Below, one piece after another: positions 26,037 through 34,578 of a DNA stretch of 64,000 bases. Under the pieces are notes generated by a model. It worked only from the letters and a program-made list of their open reading frames with translations, was not told the DNA's origin and searched no databases. The stretch's first letter is position 1. Each line of letters begins with the position of its first letter. Made by a program: the position numbers and the translations under genes. The stretch lies in the NCBI RefSeq assembly GCF_000943545.1, contig NZ_JTHP01000001.1:1-64000 (forward strand). Direction: 5' to 3'. The stretch comes from Paenibacillus terrae (GTDB lineage Bacteria > Bacillota > Bacilli > Paenibacillales > Paenibacillaceae).

Positions 26037-26118
26037 AGCCACGATCGCTTTTCTGTATCTGTTCCCGTTATGCAATGACCTGAGCCGTCGGGGAAAGGAT
26101 CACAAGACGATCGTGGCT
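26037..26118 (-). terminator. Long hairpin terminator
   Basis: Arms AGCCACGATCG and CGATCGTGGCT enclose about 60 bp. The run of T's on the minus strand makes it the terminator of the gene at 26126, and it can also end the PilZ transcript. Confidence 0.65.
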
Positions 26119-26125
26119 ATTATAT

Positions 26126-27208
26126 CTATTGTCCGCTGTACGGATTGGTGCGGTAGGTCAACGAAAATTCACCCAATCCGTCAAAGAGCTTGTCCACCAG
26201 GTAGGCAGGGTCATACAGCATCCGACCTGATCCCAGATCGCGATAGTTCTCGAAGCTCCAGCCCCATGGCGCATTAGCGGCATTGGCACGGCCGTTGTCG
26301 CCCTTGAACGTGCCGTAGCTGCTCCACAGGTCCAGCGTAAAATCGTTCCGCAGCGGCCACAGCGAGGTTTCCAGCGGGATCAGCTCGTACCCCATACGCT
26401 TGCTATCGTCAAAATTACCGATTTTGGAGTCCCATAGCTGTCCACCGGAGGCGTTGAGATTCACCGGAGTTCCGGCCTGAAAGACGTAGCCGGATTTGCC
26501 TTTGGCGCCTTTACCGTTGTAAGGCTTGAGCGCGTGTCCGAAATCACCGTCCGATTCGAGGAAGGACTCGTCATTTTGCGCACTGTATACCAAGGGATGG
26601 GTGCCGGAGGCGTTCGTTTCAGTGGTGAAGTTGCTGTCATAGTAAACTGAGCTCATTCCTGGATCATATTGAACCGCCTTGTTGGCAGGGCCATACATGC
26701 CCAGCTTGGCGTGTCTCGGCATCAAAGCCAATTCCAGCTCGCCGTTCGGATTGGTCACCTTGGTGCCGTCTTTTTTGGCTGTGCCTGGCTTGCGGATCGT
26801 GAACATCATGCCTTCCATATCATTTTCATGATCTCCCAATGTCCCTCGTGGATCATGTGTAGCGTAGAACAGATCATAGCCGATGAAATAGTGGGTATCT
26901 GATTCCACGACCGACCAGTATACGCTTGGTTTCAAGGGTAAGCTGCTGCCTTTGGCATACTTGCCGATATTGTCCCAGTTGTTTAGCCCTGACCAGTCGC
27001 CGTCAAAGTTTACGGGAATCGGAATATCCCCTTCGGGGTTGTTACCTACATCCTGATACAGCACAGGCGACCAGTATTCCGCAAGTCTGGATTGCTCGGA
27101 TGCGCTCAGACCCGCTGCTGCTGCCTTGGATGGAGCCACAGCGGGTGCGACCAATGTCGCCCCCAGAATGATAACCGCTGCTAATGCTTTGCTTCCTTTT
27201 TTCCACAT
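26126..27208 (-). CDS. Secreted protein with Vps62/NPP1-like features
   Basis: A 360-residue exported protein. The ATG at 27208 with AAGGAG upstream is the start; the longer frame reaching 27499 runs into a permease relic. The signal peptide ends near SKAAAA (about residue 30). The segments LAEYWSPVLYQD, a YFIGYDLFYATHD strand and DHENDMEG resemble the order seen in Vps62-like and necrosis-inducing (NPP1) proteins, whose core motif is a His...Asp-x-Glu metal site. The family call is from motif resemblance only, so the role remains open. Confidence 0.7.
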   Translation of the reverse strand: MWKKGSKALAAVIILGATLVAPAVAPSKAAAAGLSASEQSRLAEYWSPVLYQDVGNNPEGDIPIPVNFDGDWSGLNNWDNIGKYAKGSSLPLKPSVYWSVVESDTHYFIGYDLFYATHDPRGTLGDHENDMEGMMFTIRKPGTAKKDGTKVTNPNGELELALMPRHAKLGMYGPANKAVQYDPGMSSVYYDSNFTTETNASGTHPLVYSAQNDESFLESDGDFGHALKPYNGKGAKGKSGYVFQAGTPVNLNASGGQLWDSKIGNFDDSKRMGYELIPLETSLWPLRNDFTLDLWSSYGTFKGDNGRANAANAPWGWSFENYRDLGSGRMLYDPAYLVDKLFDGLGEFSLTYRTNPYSGQ

Positions 27209-27239
27209 GCTAAACACACTCCTTCGTTTCGTGAGATTT

Positions 27240-27499
27240 TTAATTCCAGTGGAGCAGATTGACGATACCGTAGTGCGTGGCAAACACCTGATAGACGATG
27301 CCGTCAATAATAACCCAGGAAATAAAATGGTTTGCGATATCTTCTGAATGTGGGAGGAGGTCAGCTCATGGAGCATCACCGCCAGCAGCGCATATAGCTG
27401 CCAGTCTATTTTCATTTTTTTCCAAACCTGACGATATACAGTTCTCTCTTTCTTCGAAGAATACCTGCCTGTCCGCACAGTTTCCGCGTTTGTATTCAT
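27240..27499 (-). pseudogene. Relic of an LplB/UgpA-type ABC sugar permease
   Basis: The minus strand starts with an ATG and reads KKERTVYRQVWKKMKIDWQ, then VMLHELTSSHIQKISQTI. After a frame change it reads HFISWVIIDGIVYQVFATHYGIVNLL before a stop at 27240. These are the N-terminal end and the middle of sugar ABC permeases, joined by an internal deletion and a frameshift. It cannot encode a working permease. Confidence 0.75.
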
Positions 27500-27705
27500 A
27501 CAGCGGCCTTTGATGAATCCCTCCCGTGTGGATCGTAGGTAATAAGATGCGTTTCACAATTCGGTTATACCCCGGCTGTGGACCTCGGGATATAAAAATA
27601 ATTAAGTGGAGACATTTTCAAACTTTCGTTAGAATTATGGCATGTGAATATTTGAGAACAATAAAATAACCCTAGAATTTTCTTATGCTTACGGAGGCTA
27701 ATCCA

Positions 27706-28689
27706 TTGAAACCAAAAATAGAAGATGTAGCAAAGCGTGCGGGTGTTTCTCCAACGACGGTTTCCAGAGTCATGAATAACAGGGGATATATCAGTGAAAA
27801 GACACGTTCGTTAGTATACAACGCTATGGAAGAGCTGAATTATGTACCGAACGAAATGGCCAGATCGCTGTTATCCAAACAAAGCAACATTATAGGGTTG
27901 ATTTTTCCAACCGTGAGTAATCCCTTTTATGCGGAACTGATATTTCATATTGAACTCGCTTGCGAGGAGCTGGGGTATAAGGTTTTTTTGTGCAACAGTT
28001 TGAAAAGTGCAGAGAAGGAAGCCAATTATTTGAGCATGCTGCTGCGGAACCAAGTGGATGGAATTATTGTCGGTAGTCATAACAGGGGTGTATTTGAGCG
28101 AGTAAACTCTTCATTCCCGATTGTCTCCATTGACCAGTATATTTCTGAAGAGGCGGTTGTCGTTTCTTCGGATAATTATTTGGGTGGGAAGCTGGCAACG
28201 GAACATTTAATTCATAAAGGCTGTAAGAAAATCATTCATATCAATGGGCCGTACATGCTGCAAACCGATACACATTTGCGTTTGGAGGCCTACCAAAAAA
28301 CGATGGAGAATCACGGCTTGGAGTCCGTTTTTTACGAAGTCCCAAGATCTTTTGATCAAGAATTATATAAACAAATCATTCATCAGATTTTTAGTGAGCA
28401 TCCAGATGTGGATGGTATTTTTGCGAGTGATGATATCTTGGCGGCAAACGTTTATTTTGAAGCCTTGAAGACAGGTAGACGTGTGCCGGAAACGTTGAAA
28501 GTTGTTGGATATGATGGGACAGAGACGGCCCAAGCCTTTATGCCACAGTTAACCACCATTCGTCAGCCCATTCAGCAAATGGCCCGGCAAGCCGTAGAAA
28601 TTTTGAACAAACGAATTAATGGACAGGACTACAAAGGGGACTTAAATCCGCTGCTCCCGGTCCATTTGATCCTTGGGCACACAACCTAG
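27706..28689 (+). CDS. LacI-family transcriptional regulator
   Basis: A 327-residue repressor with an N-terminal LacI HTH (IEDVAKRAGVSPTTVSRVMNN) and a periplasmic-binding-like sensor domain. The TTG at 27706 is preferred because CGGAGG lies 8 bp before it; an ATG at 27685 has no ribosome site. It heads the sugar locus and probably binds the palindrome at 28808-28822. The effector is likely the sugar imported by the next gene or its phosphate. Confidence 0.88.
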   Translation: MKPKIEDVAKRAGVSPTTVSRVMNNRGYISEKTRSLVYNAMEELNYVPNEMARSLLSKQSNIIGLIFPTVSNPFYAELIFHIELACEELGYKVFLCNSLKSAEKEANYLSMLLRNQVDGIIVGSHNRGVFERVNSSFPIVSIDQYISEEAVVVSSDNYLGGKLATEHLIHKGCKKIIHINGPYMLQTDTHLRLEAYQKTMENHGLESVFYEVPRSFDQELYKQIIHQIFSEHPDVDGIFASDDILAANVYFEALKTGRRVPETLKVVGYDGTETAQAFMPQLTTIRQPIQQMARQAVEILNKRINGQDYKGDLNPLLPVHLILGHTT

Positions 28690-28693
28690 AATG

Positions 28694-28743
28694 ATGGCCG
28701 TTCCCCTATTCTTTTGTTGGGTAACGGTCATATATTTTTTTTT
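28694..28743 (+). terminator. Terminator after lacI-type gene
   Basis: The stem ATGGCCGTT / AACGGTCAT is followed by ten T's, separating the regulator from the transporter operon. Confidence 0.85.
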
Positions 28744-28763
28744 GAAAATTTCATGTCAATCGT

Positions 28764-28791
28764 TTGACATGTCAATCCTTTAGTATATAAT
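28764..28791 (+). promoter_or_regulatory. Strong sigma-A promoter of the GPH/sucrose phosphorylase operon
   Basis: A consensus TTGACA at 28764 and TATAAT at 28786 are separated by 16 bp. ATGTCA...TGACAT at 28753-28770 forms an inverted repeat over the -35 box. Confidence 0.8.
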
Positions 28792-28807
28792 ATAAATCAT
28801 TATAGAA

Positions 28808-28822
28808 CGTTTTCTGAAAACG
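28808..28822. promoter_or_regulatory. Operator palindrome CGTTTTCTGAAAACG
   Basis: A perfect 7+1+7 palindrome lies just after the expected transcription start, where a repressor blocks elongation. It suits a LacI-family protein. The overlapping TGAAAACGCTTT also resembles a CcpA cre site. Confidence 0.7.
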
Positions 28823-28863
28823 CTTTACTTGCAACGTGAATCTCACATAAGGGGACGAAGAAG

Positions 28864-30207
28864 ATGAGCAATAAGTTAAGCCTCAAAGAGAAGTTAAGCT
28901 ATGGACTAAGTGATACCGCTTACAATTTGGTATTCACTGTTGTTTCAACATATCTCATGTTTTACTACACCGATGTTGCAGGACTAAGCCTCGAATCTGT
29001 CGGTCTGTTATTTTTAATTGTCCGTGTACTCGATGCCTTTGCCAGTCCGATCTTCGGGATTCTCATTGATAGAACCAATTCCAAGTATGGTAAAGCACGG
29101 CCCTGGTTTCTATGGTTGGCAATTCCATTCGGGATTATCACGGTGCTGTCTTTTGCTGTAGGTTATTTCGATGATTCTTATAAACTGGCTTATGCCTATA
29201 TTACCTACATTTTACTGAACATTATCTTTGCAGGTATCAATGTACCTATTTCGGCGATGCTACCGAGTCTCACTGCGAATCCACTGGAAAGAAGCTCGGC
29301 CAATATGTTTCGTAATATCGGCGGACAGATTGGTGTGTTGGTATCAGGTGTGGTTGTTCTTCCATTGGTCATTTTTTTTGGAGGGGGAACGAACCAAAAG
29401 GGATTTATATTCACCATGGGGATATTCTCCGTGTTATCCGTAATTATGTTTCTTTTAACGTTTAGGAATACGAGAGAGCGTGTTCAATATGATCAGGGTA
29501 AACCGGTTCCTTTCCGAGACAGCATTAAGGCGCTCTTGCCCAATTTTCCATGGTGGATGCTTGCACTGACTAATTTTGTGATCTTTATCGGAGTAGTGGC
29601 CAAAGGGTCTACCATGATATTCTTCTTTAAATATAATATGGGAAACGAGGGAATGAGCTCGCTTGCCAATGGGATTAATGCAGGTGCCATGATCATCGGT
29701 ATGTTGCTAGTTCCATTTATTGTGAAGAAAATGAAGAACCGAAATCTGGTTTTGATCGGGTTACTGGTCAGTATTCTGGGACAGATTGTGATGTGGATGG
29801 GTTCGATGGAGCCTTCTCTTGCTCTTACACTGTTTGGTGTTGCTCTGGGATCGTTTGGTTTGGGGGCTGCGCAAAGTACGGTTTTTGTTATGTTTGCCGA
29901 TACCGTCGATTTTGGAGAATGGAAGTTTGGTGTCAGAGCTCAAGGTCTGTTAACGGCAGCCGGAACGATCGGAATTCAGTTTGGCGCAGGGATTGCAGGA
30001 GCTTTAACATCCAAAATTCTGGCTAAGGGAGGGTTTGTAGCTAACATGGTGCAGACAGAGTCTGCATTGCAGGCCATTACAACTAATTTTGTCTGGATTC
30101 CTGCGATTGCATTTGCGATATGTATGCTCTTCATTTATATGTACCGGATTGACTTTGTCCAAAGCCAAATGCGTGCAGAGCTGACTGAAAGAAGAGCGGC
30201 TCAGTAA
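28864..30207 (+). CDS. GPH-family sugar:cation symporter (MFS superfamily)
   Basis: A 447-residue, 12-segment transporter of the glycoside-pentoside-hexuronide family. The N-terminus KEKLSYGLSDTAYN is a family signature, and the loop DRTNSKYGKARPW after helix 2 is characteristic. It should import a disaccharide or glycoside with a cation. Because a sucrose phosphorylase gene lies two genes downstream, sucrose or a related glucoside is the likely cargo (inference). Confidence 0.88.
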   Translation: MSNKLSLKEKLSYGLSDTAYNLVFTVVSTYLMFYYTDVAGLSLESVGLLFLIVRVLDAFASPIFGILIDRTNSKYGKARPWFLWLAIPFGIITVLSFAVGYFDDSYKLAYAYITYILLNIIFAGINVPISAMLPSLTANPLERSSANMFRNIGGQIGVLVSGVVVLPLVIFFGGGTNQKGFIFTMGIFSVLSVIMFLLTFRNTRERVQYDQGKPVPFRDSIKALLPNFPWWMLALTNFVIFIGVVAKGSTMIFFFKYNMGNEGMSSLANGINAGAMIIGMLLVPFIVKKMKNRNLVLIGLLVSILGQIVMWMGSMEPSLALTLFGVALGSFGLGAAQSTVFVMFADTVDFGEWKFGVRAQGLLTAAGTIGIQFGAGIAGALTSKILAKGGFVANMVQTESALQAITTNFVWIPAIAFAICMLFIYMYRIDFVQSQMRAELTERRAAQ

Positions 30208-30252
30208 CTTAACATATTCATATTCAAAAAATTTGAGATTGAGGTGGCTGTC

Positions 30253-31035
30253 ATGTCATTACAATATATTGAAACTTCTGTTCATGGGTTGACGCTAAGA
30301 GGAACAGCTCATATTCCTGAGACACTCAAGGGCGGTAAATATCCTACTGTCATTATGTTTCATGGATTCGGGGCTAACCGGATCGAATATTTTTACTCAT
30401 TTGTCCAAATTTCACGCCTGCTTGAGAAGCAAGGGATTGCAGCTGTGCGGTTTGATTTTGGAGGGCATGGCGAAAGCGAGGGAGATTTTTACGACGTGAC
30501 CATTTCCGGAGAGGTGGAAGAGGGAAAGGCCATCGTTAACTTTGTCCGGCAGCTGGAATTCGTAGACCCGTCCCGAGTCAGTCTAATGGGTATGAGCCTA
30601 GGGAGCGTGGTTGCCAGTATAGTAGCTGGTGATTTGTCTGAAGACATTCACTCTTTATGTATGTGGTCCCCTGCGGCAACCGTAACCGACGAAATCAATA
30701 ACAACAAAACGATTCAGGGACAACCAATTTCGTCCATGGATCAACAGGGGTACTTTGATTTCAACAGTTTGCGTCTTGGACCAGGATTCATTGAGGATGT
30801 AGCCAGCTTGGATATTTACACCAGAGCCTCAAGTTTTAAAGGAAATGTCGCCATTATACATGGAGATCAGGACTTTATAGCGCCTATCCAATATGCCTAT
30901 CAATATGAACAAACCTATTCACAGCCCATTGGCATTCAGATCATTGAAGGTGCCGACCATTCATGGGGAAATGTACCTCATCGGGAACAGCTATTCAGAA
31001 ATACGTTAGATTTTTTTGAAAAGAACGCTAAATAA
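30253..31035 (+). CDS. Alpha/beta hydrolase (esterase/acyl-hydrolase type)
   Basis: A 260-residue cytoplasmic serine hydrolase: HGFGANR for the oxyanion hole, nucleophile in GMSLGS, acid in HGDQD, and catalytic His in DHSWG. The form is like cinnamoyl/feruloyl or acyl esterases. In this operon it may deacylate acylated sugars before phosphorolysis (inference). The ATG at 30253 follows GAGGTGG; a GTG at 30244 overlaps that site. Confidence 0.82.
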   Translation: MSLQYIETSVHGLTLRGTAHIPETLKGGKYPTVIMFHGFGANRIEYFYSFVQISRLLEKQGIAAVRFDFGGHGESEGDFYDVTISGEVEEGKAIVNFVRQLEFVDPSRVSLMGMSLGSVVASIVAGDLSEDIHSLCMWSPAATVTDEINNNKTIQGQPISSMDQQGYFDFNSLRLGPGFIEDVASLDIYTRASSFKGNVAIIHGDQDFIAPIQYAYQYEQTYSQPIGIQIIEGADHSWGNVPHREQLFRNTLDFFEKNAK

Positions 31036-31073
31036 TAGATATCCCACAGCGGGAGAACAGGGGAGAAACCATC

Positions 31074-32528
31074 GTGTCCATTAAAAATGAAATTATGCTT
31101 ATCACTTATGCAGACAGCATGGGGAAGAATTTGAAAGAGCTGGGGGAACTGCTAAACGGCCATTTTAGACAGGTTATCGGTGGCGTTCATTTGCTTCCTT
31201 TTTATCCGTCTTCGGCAGACCGTGGCTTTGCTCCGATGACCTATGAGAACGTTGACGCACCCTTTGGTGACTGGGAAGATATTAAACGGCTGTCTCAGGA
31301 TTTTTACCTCATGTTTGATTTTATGATTAATCATATCTCTCGCAGCTCGGCGTATTTTCAGGACTTTGTTCAACATAAAGACGCTTCGCCGTACGCCGAC
31401 TTGTTTATCCGGTACAAAGATTTTTGGCCGAATGGAGAGCCCACTCAGGAAGAAGTGGATTTGATTTATAAAAGAAAGCCACGTGCGCCTTATATTGATG
31501 TCGAATTTAAGGATGGTACGACGGAAAAGGTATGGTGTACCTTTGATGAGGAACAGGTGGATCTTAATCTGCACTCCGATGTGACCCAGCAATTTGTCAG
31601 AGAAAACCTGATTCGTCTGGCTGAAATGGGTGCTTCGATCATCCGACTTGATGCTTTTGCATATGCTACCAAAAAAAGAGGAACCAATTGTTTTTTCGTG
31701 GAGCCTGAAATTTGGGACATGCTTGGTGAAGCACAGGAGATGTTGAAGCCTTACGGCGTCGATGTTCTGCCGGAGATTCATGAACATTACTCCATTCAGT
31801 TGAAGCTTGCTGAGAAGGATCATTGGGTTTACGATTTTGCCCTGCCTATGCTGGTGCTGCACACACTGTATAGCGGTAATAGTGAGCGTCTCACTCACTG
31901 GCTGAACATCTGTCCGAGAAAGCAGTTTACTACGCTGGATACTCATGATGGAATTGGAGTAGTGGATGCCAAGGGCTTAATGACGGATGAAGAGATCGAA
32001 GAGACCAAAAATAATTTGTTCTCCAAGGGAGCTAACATTAAAAGGGTATACAATACGGCCGCCTATAATAACCTGGATATCTATCAACTCAACTGTACGT
32101 ACTATTCAGCACTCGGCAACAACGATGATGCCTATGTACTGGCAAGAGCCATTCAGTTTTTTGCACCGGGCATTCCCCAAGTCTATTATGTAGGGCTGCT
32201 GGCAGGTGAAAATGACATCGCGCTATTGGAAGAAACGAAGGTAGGCCGTAACATTAATCGGCATTACTATTCCCAAGAGGAAGTCATTGAAAACCTGGAA
32301 AGACCAGTTATGAAGCGATTGTTTCAGTTGATGAAATTCCGCAATTCCTATCCTGCTTTTGATGGTGAAATCAAAATCGTAGAAGCTGGAAATTCCGATC
32401 AGTTGGAAATCCAATGGAAAAAAGGGACCTATCGTGCCCTTCTGAAAGCCAACGTGCGGACCCACGCATTTACAGTTGATTATGTAGATCTGGAAAAAGG
32501 GTCCCTTGTACGTCTGACAGGCGTTTAA
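31074..32528 (+). CDS. gtfA: Sucrose phosphorylase-type enzyme (GH13_18)
   Basis: A 484-residue GH13 enzyme with catalytic Asp193 in RLDAFAY, acid/base Glu234 in LPEIHEHY, and the third Asp in DTHDG (289-293). It cleaves sucrose with phosphate to glucose-1-phosphate and fructose; a sucrose-6-phosphate or glucosylglycerate phosphorylase is the main alternative. Length and motif order fit the subfamily. It starts at GTG 31074 after GGGGAG. It is the last gene of the LacI-controlled operon, coupled to a non-PTS symporter, which saves ATP compared with hydrolysis. Confidence 0.87.
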   Translation: MSIKNEIMLITYADSMGKNLKELGELLNGHFRQVIGGVHLLPFYPSSADRGFAPMTYENVDAPFGDWEDIKRLSQDFYLMFDFMINHISRSSAYFQDFVQHKDASPYADLFIRYKDFWPNGEPTQEEVDLIYKRKPRAPYIDVEFKDGTTEKVWCTFDEEQVDLNLHSDVTQQFVRENLIRLAEMGASIIRLDAFAYATKKRGTNCFFVEPEIWDMLGEAQEMLKPYGVDVLPEIHEHYSIQLKLAEKDHWVYDFALPMLVLHTLYSGNSERLTHWLNICPRKQFTTLDTHDGIGVVDAKGLMTDEEIEETKNNLFSKGANIKRVYNTAAYNNLDIYQLNCTYYSALGNNDDAYVLARAIQFFAPGIPQVYYVGLLAGENDIALLEETKVGRNINRHYYSQEEVIENLERPVMKRLFQLMKFRNSYPAFDGEIKIVEAGNSDQLEIQWKKGTYRALLKANVRTHAFTVDYVDLEKGSLVRLTGV

Positions 32529-32767
32529 CTGATAGGACGCATCGGATCCCAAGAGCATAACAGAATATAATTTCCTGCACGGTATTCAGCCGCCCGCCCA
32601 CAGTCTATTCCCTGTTGCGGGCGGATTTTCATTTTACGGTAATCACCGGGCGTGATGCCCTCCAGCTTTTTCAGGGAACGGTTCACCGCCAGCTCACGCA
32701 GCACGGATACTTCGATTTCCTCCACTATTGATTCCAGTGTATCCGCGAACCTTTTTTCTCGACCCAT
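32525..32767 (-). CDS. Small protein of unknown function
   Basis: An 80-residue frame convergent with the sucrose phosphorylase gene; the two stop codons overlap. The amphipathic helix (ESIVEEIEVSVLRELAV) and the Trp/Cys-containing C-terminus look coding. The ribosome site is poor (GGCGGCGG). Confidence 0.5.
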   Translation of the reverse strand: MGREKRFADTLESIVEEIEVSVLRELAVNRSLKKLEGITPGDYRKMKIRPQQGIDCGRAAEYRAGNYILLCSWDPMRPIS

Positions 32768-32823
32768 TCATCCGCCGCCGCTTTACGCCTGCCCGCTGTT
32801 CTCACCTTTACTCTGCCGTACCC

Positions 32824-33507
32824 CTACAAATATTGACGCTTCAGCTCCTGTACACGGGCTTCAATTCGTTCCGGTATGATGCGAAATAGTGAAGACCACG
32901 GCATGAACAGCTCCGGCGCGAAGTAATATTCCTCAAATTCCATGGCTGGTACGAAGGACAACGATTGGAGATGGCGCCGTACAAGCCCATCAATTTCATC
33001 ATTCGTGGCAATCAGGCCGTGGAACAGCTCGTTCGTTAGCAGCCCGTCCACCCCGGCGCGTTCGTTCGCATTGGTGTACAGGTCAGGCAACAATTCGAAA
33101 ATGTCCGTGATCGGCGAGAAAGCGTGCTTTCCCGGTTGAGAGTACAGACGCACATGCGTACCATCTAGTAGATTACTGCGGTCCTTGAGCAGCCCTTTGA
33201 ACACTCTGCCGTGGAAGCTAGCTTCGCAGTCTACGACCTCACCATCATGCCCGACATAGACCCACACATGCTCCAGCTCATAGAGGTGACCGATTTCGTA
33301 GTCCCACCAGATGGCATACTCCACAATATGCTTCACCCGTTCGTCCGAAAATTCCAATGTGCGACGAAAGGAGGGGGAAGGACCCGGTTGATCCAGCACC
33401 GTCACACCAACAAAATCCGGGTAAAACGGCTCCTTGTGATCAAACATCAGGTAAGGCGCATATCGCTGCCAAAGAGCGGTATTGTTGTCGTTATCGGTTA
33501 CATTCAT
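32824..33507 (-). CDS. Protein of unknown function, possible Vps62-like fold
   Basis: A 227-residue cytoplasmic-looking protein with no signal peptide. The segments RYAPYLMFDHKEPFYP, VEYAIWWDYEIGHLYELEHVW (split here by hydrophobic positions) and the central YVGHDG resemble the YxPxLxxD...W-E-H-V order of Vps62-like proteins. I do not assign a function. It shares this general pattern with the secreted protein at 26126. Confidence 0.65.
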   Translation of the reverse strand: MNVTDNDNNTALWQRYAPYLMFDHKEPFYPDFVGVTVLDQPGPSPSFRRTLEFSDERVKHIVEYAIWWDYEIGHLYELEHVWVYVGHDGEVVDCEASFHGRVFKGLLKDRSNLLDGTHVRLYSQPGKHAFSPITDIFELLPDLYTNANERAGVDGLLTNELFHGLIATNDEIDGLVRRHLQSLSFVPAMEFEEYYFAPELFMPWSSLFRIIPERIEARVQELKRQYL

Positions 33508-33736
33508 GGGCGGAACCTCCGTATCGTGTAATGTAGTGAAGCTATGAATACCTGTTATTTTTGCTAATCATACAACTGCTTGTATTCCTCGTCTATATGA
33601 CCCCCGGTTCGCACTTCGAGGGACGAATTATGCACTATTCTAATATTCTGAGCCTCAAATGTTATTGAGAGATGAAAGAGAAGAGATGAAAGCGTTAATG
33701 TTGAGGAAAAAAATAAAATGCGTCATTTTAAAAAAA

Positions 33737-33765
33737 GTCTATACATATAAATTAAATGTATAGAC
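33737..33765. promoter_or_regulatory. GntR-type operator palindrome
   Basis: Perfect 10-bp arms GTCTATACAT and ATGTATAGAC are separated by 9 bp. It is probably bound by the GntR/UTRA regulator at the end of the operon. Confidence 0.7.
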
Positions 33766-33794
33766 AAATTTAAAAAGCGGATTTATAATTACGC

Positions 33795-33808
33795 TGTAAA
33801 CGTTTTCT
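33795..33808 (+). promoter_or_regulatory. CcpA cre site
   Basis: TGTAAACGTTTTCT matches 13 of 14 positions of the consensus TGWAANCGNTNWCA and lies 43 bp upstream of the IIB start codon. Confidence 0.75.
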
Positions 33809-33850
33809 AGTAGTTAGCATCCAATCAGACCTTGAAGGGAAGGAACAATC

Positions 33851-34168
33851 ATGAAGAAAATTTTACTGGCGTGTAGCTCAGGTATGTCTACAAGTTTGCT
33901 GGTTACCAAAATGCAGGATTATGCCAAATCTATTGGAGACGAGGCTGAAATTTGGGCAGTAGGTCAAGATCAGGCGACAGAGGACATGGCTAATGCTGAC
34001 GCGGTATTGATTGGCCCGCAAATGAGTTTTCTTAAAGGACAGCTGCAAAAGGAAGCTGCCCAATACGGTATCCATGTAGAAGTGATCGACATGATGGCGT
34101 ACGGACTGGTGGACGGCAAAAAAGTCTATGAACAGGCTTTGAAGCTGGTGGAGCGTAAAAATGGATAA
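33851..34168 (+). CDS. celA: PTS lactose/cellobiose-family EIIB
   Basis: A 105-residue phosphocarrier with its active-site Cys8 in LLACSSGMSTS. It passes phosphate from IIA to the incoming beta-glucoside. It is the first gene of the IIB-IIA-IIC-GH1-GntR cluster and overlaps IIA by 8 bp, so the two are translationally coupled. Naming follows the cellobiose system; lichenan (licB) is equivalent. Confidence 0.9.
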   Translation: MKKILLACSSGMSTSLLVTKMQDYAKSIGDEAEIWAVGQDQATEDMANADAVLIGPQMSFLKGQLQKEAAQYGIHVEVIDMMAYGLVDGKKVYEQALKLVERKNG

Positions 34169-34493
34169 AGTCAACATAGCCGATCTGACGGAAGAGCAAA
34201 TTAGTTTCCAACTCATTCTTCATAGTGGAAGCGCTCGCAGTAAAGTGATTCAAGCACTGAGCGAATACCGGAATGAGAACACGGAAGGTGCAGACGATCT
34301 CATTAAGCAGGCGAAGCAGGATTTGCGGGCTGCGCATGATATCCATTTTCAAATGGTGAAGAATGAAGCCGGAGGAACCCCAACTCCTTTGTCGCTCCTT
34401 CTGATGCATGCGGAAGATCATCTCATGTCCACGGTCACTATGAAGGATCTGGTTCAAGAGCTGCTAGAGCTTTTCAAATCCAGAAATTTATAA
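34161..34493 (+). CDS. celC: PTS lactose/cellobiose-family EIIA
   Basis: A 110-residue helical protein with the phosphorylated His83 within LMHAEDHLM, as in LacA/ChbA. It takes phosphate from HPr and gives it to IIB. It is coupled to the upstream gene by overlap. Confidence 0.9.
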   Translation: MDKVNIADLTEEQISFQLILHSGSARSKVIQALSEYRNENTEGADDLIKQAKQDLRAAHDIHFQMVKNEAGGTPTPLSLLLMHAEDHLMSTVTMKDLVQELLELFKSRNL

Positions 34494-34578
34494 TCTGTAC
34501 ACAAGAGTTTGTGAAATTAGGCATATGAAAATTTCACAACAAACCTGATGCAAGTTACTTCGCGGGGAGGAATAGGCT

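Larger units (their letters stand above)
33508..33850 (+). promoter_or_regulatory. Promoter region of the beta-glucoside PTS operon
   Basis: An intergenic region with no gene. It carries the operator at 33737-33765 and a cre site at 33795-33808, ending with GAAGGGAAGGA before the IIB start. Confidence 0.7.
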
